Assembly: GCF_034931025.1 (NCBI RefSeq)
Contig: NZ_JAYGIL010000009.1
Location: forward strand, 124,001-188,000
Reading direction: 5' to 3'
Origin: Arcicella gelida
Lineage (GTDB): Bacteria; Bacteroidota; Bacteroidia; Cytophagales; Spirosomataceae
DNA length: 64,000 bases
The notes beneath the pieces were generated by a model. The model searched no databases. It was not told where the DNA came from and worked only from the letters and a program-made list of their open reading frames with translations. This document shows positions 59,825 through 64,000 of this stretch, in pieces; position 1 is the stretch's first letter; every line of letters starts with the position of its first letter. The position numbers and the translations under genes are program-made.

Positions 59825-60754
59825 TTAAGCTAAATCAGAAGCACGATAAGCTTCAATTAACTTCATTTCGCCTTCTTTGCCACCGATTGAATTTCCATGT
59901 TCCATTCCCAAAATAAATTCACCTCTATTGGTCGCTTTGGCTTTTTCGTGAATATGTTTGAATAAGAATTTATAATTTACTTCACCAGTTGTTGGTTCTT
60001 TTCTACCCGGCTCATCGCCAATTTGGAAGTACGCAATTTCGTCCCAAACCCAATCCATGTGTTGTGTCATGCGTCCTTCGTTGCGTTGCATGTGCCACAT
60101 ATCAAACAAAATTTTACATGATGGACTATTCACCGCTTTACAAATCAAATAAGATTGGTCTGAATGGCGTAAAAATAAATCTGCATTATCCGAAAGCGGT
60201 TCCATCACCATTACTAAACCATGTGGTTCAAAAATTTCAGCACCTCTTCTAAAAGCATCAATCACATTTGCTGTTTGTACACCAATCGGAAGGTTTCTTT
60301 CGAAATAACCGGGTACAATCGTCATATATTTAGCATTACAACGTTTGGCAACTTCAACCGCTTTTTTACAAGTATTCACAAAAACATCTTTGAATTCTTG
60401 TTTGCCTGTTGCCAACGAAGTTTTCCAATTATCGCCACCATCAATTACAAAAACGCCCATCGACATATCCAATTTAGCCATTGTGTCGCCGATTTTCTTT
60501 TGTAATTCTGGACTTCTACCCATCATACCATTATCTTCTAAAGCCCGAAAACCCATTTCGTGCATAAATTTCAATTGGTCGATTTCATCTTTTCCCGCAG
60601 AATTTTGGAACATGCCAAAATGCGGAGCATATTTTAATTTAAATACAGGTTGAGGAGTTGCTAAGTTTACTTGGTCAGCCGATTTTGCGAATGAAGGCAA
60701 AGTAGCTAAACCAGTACCAGCAATGATGTTTTTAGTGAAATCTCTTCTTTTCAT
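59825..60754 (-). CDS. Hydroxypyruvate isomerase-like TIM-barrel protein, Tat-type signal
   Basis: 309 residues. MKRRDFTKNIIAGTGLATLP suggests a twin-arginine signal. The body is a xylose-isomerase-like barrel: RFGxF-type start, MVMEPLSDNADLFLRHSDQSYLICKAVNSPSCKILFDMWHMQRNEG, FQIGDEPGRKEPTTGEVNYKFLFKHI. It resembles Hyi/IolE-like enzymes. Substrate unknown. Paralogous in fold to the isomerase at 51469. Confidence 0.85.
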   Translation of the reverse strand: MKRRDFTKNIIAGTGLATLPSFAKSADQVNLATPQPVFKLKYAPHFGMFQNSAGKDEIDQLKFMHEMGFRALEDNGMMGRSPELQKKIGDTMAKLDMSMGVFVIDGGDNWKTSLATGKQEFKDVFVNTCKKAVEVAKRCNAKYMTIVPGYFERNLPIGVQTANVIDAFRRGAEIFEPHGLVMVMEPLSDNADLFLRHSDQSYLICKAVNSPSCKILFDMWHMQRNEGRMTQHMDWVWDEIAYFQIGDEPGRKEPTTGEVNYKFLFKHIHEKAKATNRGEFILGMEHGNSIGGKEGEMKLIEAYRASDLA

Positions 60755-60852
60755 AGTTTGAGTAATATTTAGATTTTAATAGTCGCTTGACCATTCACAA
60801 ATATAAAAGAAGCAATTCAAAAGTATGTATGGCTTTGTAATACATCAATATT

Positions 60853-61965
60853 TTAAAAATTCCACCAGACTTTTTGTGGATAAATACTGTCTAAAACCAC
60901 TGGTTCGCCAATAATGGGGGTTGTAAGTTTGATGTCTGAATGTGCTAAGCTTTTTGTTAAGCGATTGATTGGTTCGTTCCAAGCATGATAACCTAAAGCA
61001 AATTTTGCCCAGTGTACAGGCATTAATACTTTGGTTTGTAATTCTTCGGCTACCTTAGCGGTTTCTTCGGGCGAAGTATGAATTAATGGCCAATCTTTTC
61101 CATATTGTCCATTTTCTAATAAAGCAATATCAAATGGTCCGAATTTTTCGCCAATGATTTTAAAATGCTCATCATAACCAGAATCTCCTCCGATAAAAAT
61201 ATTGTAATTGTCAATATTCAAAACAAAAGAAGACCAAAGTGTTTTTCCACGAGTAAAGCCTCGTCCTGAAAAATGCCTTGCTGGTATTGAAGTAATCGTT
61301 AAGTTGTCTGCTACTTTCTGGCTTTCCCACCAATCAAATTCTACAATATTTTCTGGTTTTACACCCCAATGTTCAAGATGTGCGCCAACGCCTAAAGCAG
61401 TATAAAATTTCTTTACTTTAGGAATTAATTTGCTGATAGTCACGTAATCAAGATGGTCGTAATGGTCATGCGAGAGAACAAGCATGTCGATATTTGGAAA
61501 ATCTTCTACTTCATAAGCATCAGCACCTTTGAATGCTTTTCCAAAAAATGAAACAGGAGAAGCCGATCCACTAAAAACTGGGTCAACTAAAATGTTTGTG
61601 TTTTTCGATTTAATTAGATAGGAAGAATGCCCAAACCAAACAATTGTTGGTTTTTCAGCATGTAATTTTTTTAAATCTGTTTTAACGGATGGAATTTCAC
61701 GATCTGGTTCTACAGTTTTAGGTTTATTCAGAAAATCTTTAAACATTCCCCAATAAGAAGCCTCTTTTGGCATTACTTCAGTAACAGAAAGGTTTTGGAA
61801 AGAACCAGCTTTATAATTGGGTGATTTTTCGATACGAGCTAGACGGTCGCCTGAAGGGTCTTTCCCAAAAACTTTTTGTTGCATAAAAATATAGATGCCA
61901 ATAGCAATAAAGGCAACAAAAAAAAGGATGGTTAGCATAATTTTGCATAAGGATTTAATTTTCAA
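60853..61965 (-). CDS. Metallo-beta-lactamase-fold hydrolase, membrane-anchored
   Basis: 370 residues. One N-terminal helix (about residues 9-28) anchors it. WFGHSSYLIKSKNTNILVDPVFSG, LVLSHDHYDHLDYVTISKL (zinc motif), IPARHFSGRGF, FIGGDSGYDEHFK and PVHWAKFALGYH match NAPE-PLD-like enzymes; close in plan to 26849-27937. A phospholipase-D-like role is possible but unproven. Confidence 0.9.
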   Translation of the reverse strand: MKIKSLCKIMLTILFFVAFIAIGIYIFMQQKVFGKDPSGDRLARIEKSPNYKAGSFQNLSVTEVMPKEASYWGMFKDFLNKPKTVEPDREIPSVKTDLKKLHAEKPTIVWFGHSSYLIKSKNTNILVDPVFSGSASPVSFFGKAFKGADAYEVEDFPNIDMLVLSHDHYDHLDYVTISKLIPKVKKFYTALGVGAHLEHWGVKPENIVEFDWWESQKVADNLTITSIPARHFSGRGFTRGKTLWSSFVLNIDNYNIFIGGDSGYDEHFKIIGEKFGPFDIALLENGQYGKDWPLIHTSPEETAKVAEELQTKVLMPVHWAKFALGYHAWNEPINRLTKSLAHSDIKLTTPIIGEPVVLDSIYPQKVWWNF

Positions 61966-62009
61966 TTTCTTGCGAGTTAGCTTAATTAAAACAATTAATC
62001 TGCTAACAT

Positions 62010-63191
62010 CTATTCTTGATGATTTTGTTCATTTTGATTCACATTCATCAACCCAAACATCATGACTAATGCCGTTAACACAATCACTTGAATGATTAAT
62101 GATTTATTCATGAGTGGAATATGCTGTTCTGGTTCAATGGCTAAAAAAAGTAAAATGGTTATTAATCCTCTTGGTGCCACAAAAAGTAAAGGTTTAAGTT
62201 GAAGTTTTGATAATTTTAATTGAATGGCTCGAATCAGAAAAATTATCAATACAATGCCAACAGCCCAACTTAGCGTATCGGTATTTAAAATTTCAGCAGA
62301 TTCGATGAGATAACCGAATAATATAAAAAATAAAGCTCTGATTAAAAAAGTAGCTTCTCCAACTAGCTCATGAAATTTGTTGACTTCAATTTCTAATTGT
62401 TCGGGTTTTAATTGCTGAATCCAAGGAAATCGTTTTAGTTTATCAAGATTCCCTAGAAATAGCCCTAAAAGAAGAATAAAAATCAAGCTTGGTAAATGAT
62501 AAATTTTTGCGATGTCATAAATCAGAATAACTAATAAAATGATTGGTCCGAACTTTATAGAATGGTCTATTTTACTTAATAGAAAAGATAAAGTAGCTGT
62601 AGAAACAAACGAAATAATGCTTATAATTAATAATTCCAGCCCAAAATCCATAAATGAATTGAAGCTTATTGTTGAATTCAATGCTACAAAATTGAAAAAA
62701 AGTACGCCAATAATATCTGATAAACTACTTTCATAAATAATAAATTCTTTATCGTGAGGTTTTAAGTTTTTAACACTTGGAATGGCTATGGCACTACTCA
62801 CAACACAAAGCGGAATTACATTTAAAAGGTTATCTTTGAAGGAGTTTTCTCCAAAATATTGAAAAACAAAAGCTAAGAAAAATGCTAAAATTAGCATTGG
62901 AAAAAAACCGACGAGAAAGGATTTTTTGATAATCGGAATTTTAGATTTGTCTAATTCTAGCTCTAAAGCTCCTTCTAATACAATCAATATTAATCCGATT
63001 GTCCCCAAAATAGGCAGAATCGGATTGAGGTTTGGAACATGAACTTGAGCAAATGTTGTAACCTGTTTTGCAAGCCAGCCCAACAGTAATAAGAGTATTA
63101 CCGACGGGATTTTGGTTCGAGATGATGTTAAATCAAATGCGTAAGCAATTAATAGTAAGGAACAAATGGTTATAATAATGGTTGTAGTCAT
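62010..63191 (-). CDS. Cation:proton antiporter (CPA1, NhaP-like)
   Basis: 393 residues with about twelve helices. AKQVTTFAQVHVPNLNP and GLILIVLEGALELELDKSK ... ESSLSDIIGVLFFNFVALN match the Na+/H+ exchanger family, with the conserved S-D pair and the acidic ion-path region in helix 5-6 (SDIIG). No C-terminal regulatory domain. Reads towards the MBL gene on the same strand. Confidence 0.88.
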   Translation of the reverse strand: MTTTIIITICSLLLIAYAFDLTSSRTKIPSVILLLLLGWLAKQVTTFAQVHVPNLNPILPILGTIGLILIVLEGALELELDKSKIPIIKKSFLVGFFPMLILAFFLAFVFQYFGENSFKDNLLNVIPLCVVSSAIAIPSVKNLKPHDKEFIIYESSLSDIIGVLFFNFVALNSTISFNSFMDFGLELLIISIISFVSTATLSFLLSKIDHSIKFGPIILLVILIYDIAKIYHLPSLIFILLLGLFLGNLDKLKRFPWIQQLKPEQLEIEVNKFHELVGEATFLIRALFFILFGYLIESAEILNTDTLSWAVGIVLIIFLIRAIQLKLSKLQLKPLLFVAPRGLITILLFLAIEPEQHIPLMNKSLIIQVIVLTALVMMFGLMNVNQNEQNHQE

Positions 63192-63271
63192 ATTCTGAAT
63201 GATTAAAGTTTAATTTTATTATTAATGCTATTGACCTTCCGATTAAACTCGTTGTACTAAGATAATATTTT

Positions 63272-63691
63272 ATGGGAAATATACATTCTCCTTTAACAGA
63301 TCAACAGATAATTCTATTTGATGGCGTATGTAATTTTTGTAACGCTTCCATCAATTTTGTGATTGAGCATGACAATCAAAAGCGTTTTAAATTTGCTTCT
63401 TTACAATCTGACTTTGGATATGAAACTTTGAAAAAGTACAATAGAAATACTTCAGATTTTGATTCAGTTATTTTGTTGAAAAACAATAGGTTATACATTA
63501 AATCAGAAGCAGCTTTAGAAATTGCCAAAGATTTGTCAGGTTTTTGGAAGTATTTATCGGTATTCAATATTTTACCTACTTTTATCCTTGATTTTTTTTA
63601 TGATTTGATTGCAAAAAATCGTTATAAACTCTTCGGAAAATCAGAGGTTTGTAGAATGCCAAGTCCTGATTTAAAAGAAAGATTTCTCTGA
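63272..63691 (+). CDS. DCC-family thiol-disulfide oxidoreductase-like protein (DUF393)
   Basis: 139 residues. ILFDGVCNFCNASINFVIEHD (CxxC near residue 22) and KFASLQSDFG, then DSVILLKNNRLYIKSEAALEIA, LFGKSEVCRMPS. Thioredoxin-like redox role presumed. Divergent from the antiporter. Confidence 0.92.
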   Translation: MGNIHSPLTDQQIILFDGVCNFCNASINFVIEHDNQKRFKFASLQSDFGYETLKKYNRNTSDFDSVILLKNNRLYIKSEAALEIAKDLSGFWKYLSVFNILPTFILDFFYDLIAKNRYKLFGKSEVCRMPSPDLKERFL

Positions 63692-63798
63692 ACGAATAGT
63701 AAATAGTTGATTTGAATAGTTAATTTTGCGGACTTTTAGAGTCATAGAAACGCTATACTCTTTTACTTATTTTTACTCACATTCATTTAATTATTCAA

Positions 63799-64000
63799 AT
63801 GAAAGCATACGTTTTCCCGGGTCAAGGCTCTCAATTTAAGGGCATGGGTAAAGACCTTTACGATAATTCAGCATCAGCTAAGGCATTATTCGAGCAAGCA
63901 AACGAAATTTTAGGTTTTCGTATCACAGATATTATGTTTGAAGGAACTGACGAAGAACTCAAACAAACTAAAGTAACTCAACCAGCTATTTTCTTGCATT
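63799..64000 (+). CDS. fabD: Malonyl-CoA-acyl carrier protein transacylase, N-terminal part (cut by the right edge)
   Basis: 67 codons are visible from the ATG at 63799: MKAYVFPGQGSQFKGMGKDL, with ASAKALFEQANEILGFRI and QPAIFLH. PGQGSQ is the FabD signature; it transfers malonyl from CoA to ACP in fatty acid synthesis. A TAATTTTG box at 63721-63728 may belong to its promoter. Confidence 0.93.
   Translation, partial: MKAYVFPGQGSQFKGMGKDLYDNSASAKALFEQANEILGFRITDIMFEGTDEELKQTKVTQPAIFLH

Noticed and set aside
1..64000. tRNA, rRNA, insertion sequence or prophage genes
   Set aside because: I saw no cloverleaf, rRNA segment, transposase or phage structural gene by eye; a tRNAscan/ISfinder search would be needed to exclude them.

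Overview
The window looks like a chromosomal segment from a Bacteroidota bacterium, probably order Cytophagales (an Emticicia/Flectobacillus/Arcicella-like genus is my guess; no marker gene here settles it). Signs are two SusC/RagA-type TonB-linked receptors (one with its SusD partner), a CotH protein with a type IX secretion C-terminal domain, PorT-like small barrels, BlaI/M56/TonB/ExbD genes, low GC, almost no Shine-Dalgarno sequences and -7 boxes of the form TAnnTTTG. Most genes are ordinary core functions: tyrosine biosynthesis, dnaX, proA, cmk, ade, ald, tsaE, xerD-type recombinase, aroQ, rnhA and fabD (cut by the right edge).

Layout. 1-6.3 kb: SusC receptor (cut by the left edge), M20 amidohydrolase, SDR, S9 oligopeptidase. 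6.4-11.7 kb: accessory-looking and AT-rich, with an RraB/TPR secreted protein, a 21-bp tandem repeat array, recX, a glycosyltransferase-like gene, and a two-gene AAA ATPase + TOPRIM-like module resembling split OLD/PARIS/AbiL defence systems. 11.7-14.1 kb: a tyrosine operon (aminotransferase + prephenate dehydrogenase) preceded by what reads as a complete transcription attenuator: a 17-residue leader peptide with five Tyr codons in a row, then alternative antiterminator and terminator hairpins. 14-22.4 kb: lipoprotein, GNAT, PAS protein, XRE regulator, glycosyltransferase, TrmN6, hydrolase, DUF5009 membrane protein, CBM48 protein. 22.5-26.7 kb: TonB, M56 protease/TonB fusion, ExbD and BlaI. 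26.8-35 kb: metallo-hydrolase, dnaX, an accessory spot with a cassette-like gene between direct repeats and a frameshifted gene, two barrel proteins, an RMD1-family protein, proA. 35-44.5 kb: Fe-S protein, cupin, intradiol dioxygenase with a structured 5' leader, CotH, a large TolB/barrel protein, FAD oxidoreductase, cmk. 44.7-52.4 kb: ade, SusC/SusD, sugar isomerase. 52.5-64 kb: tsaE, ald, Crp/Fnr regulator, recombinase, aroQ, SerC-like aminotransferase, marC, rnhA, isomerase, metallo-hydrolase, antiporter, DCC protein, fabD.

The best candidates for something undescribed are (1) the leader-peptide attenuator for tyrosine biosynthesis, whose leader ATG sits about where transcription should start; (2) the AAA/TOPRIM gene pair; (3) a family of intergenic elements built from degenerate 7-nt repeats, several arranged as inverted repeats; and (4) the 21-bp repeat array with an adjoining perfect 12-bp inverted repeat. 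Family assignments are from recognising motifs by eye; no database search was possible.
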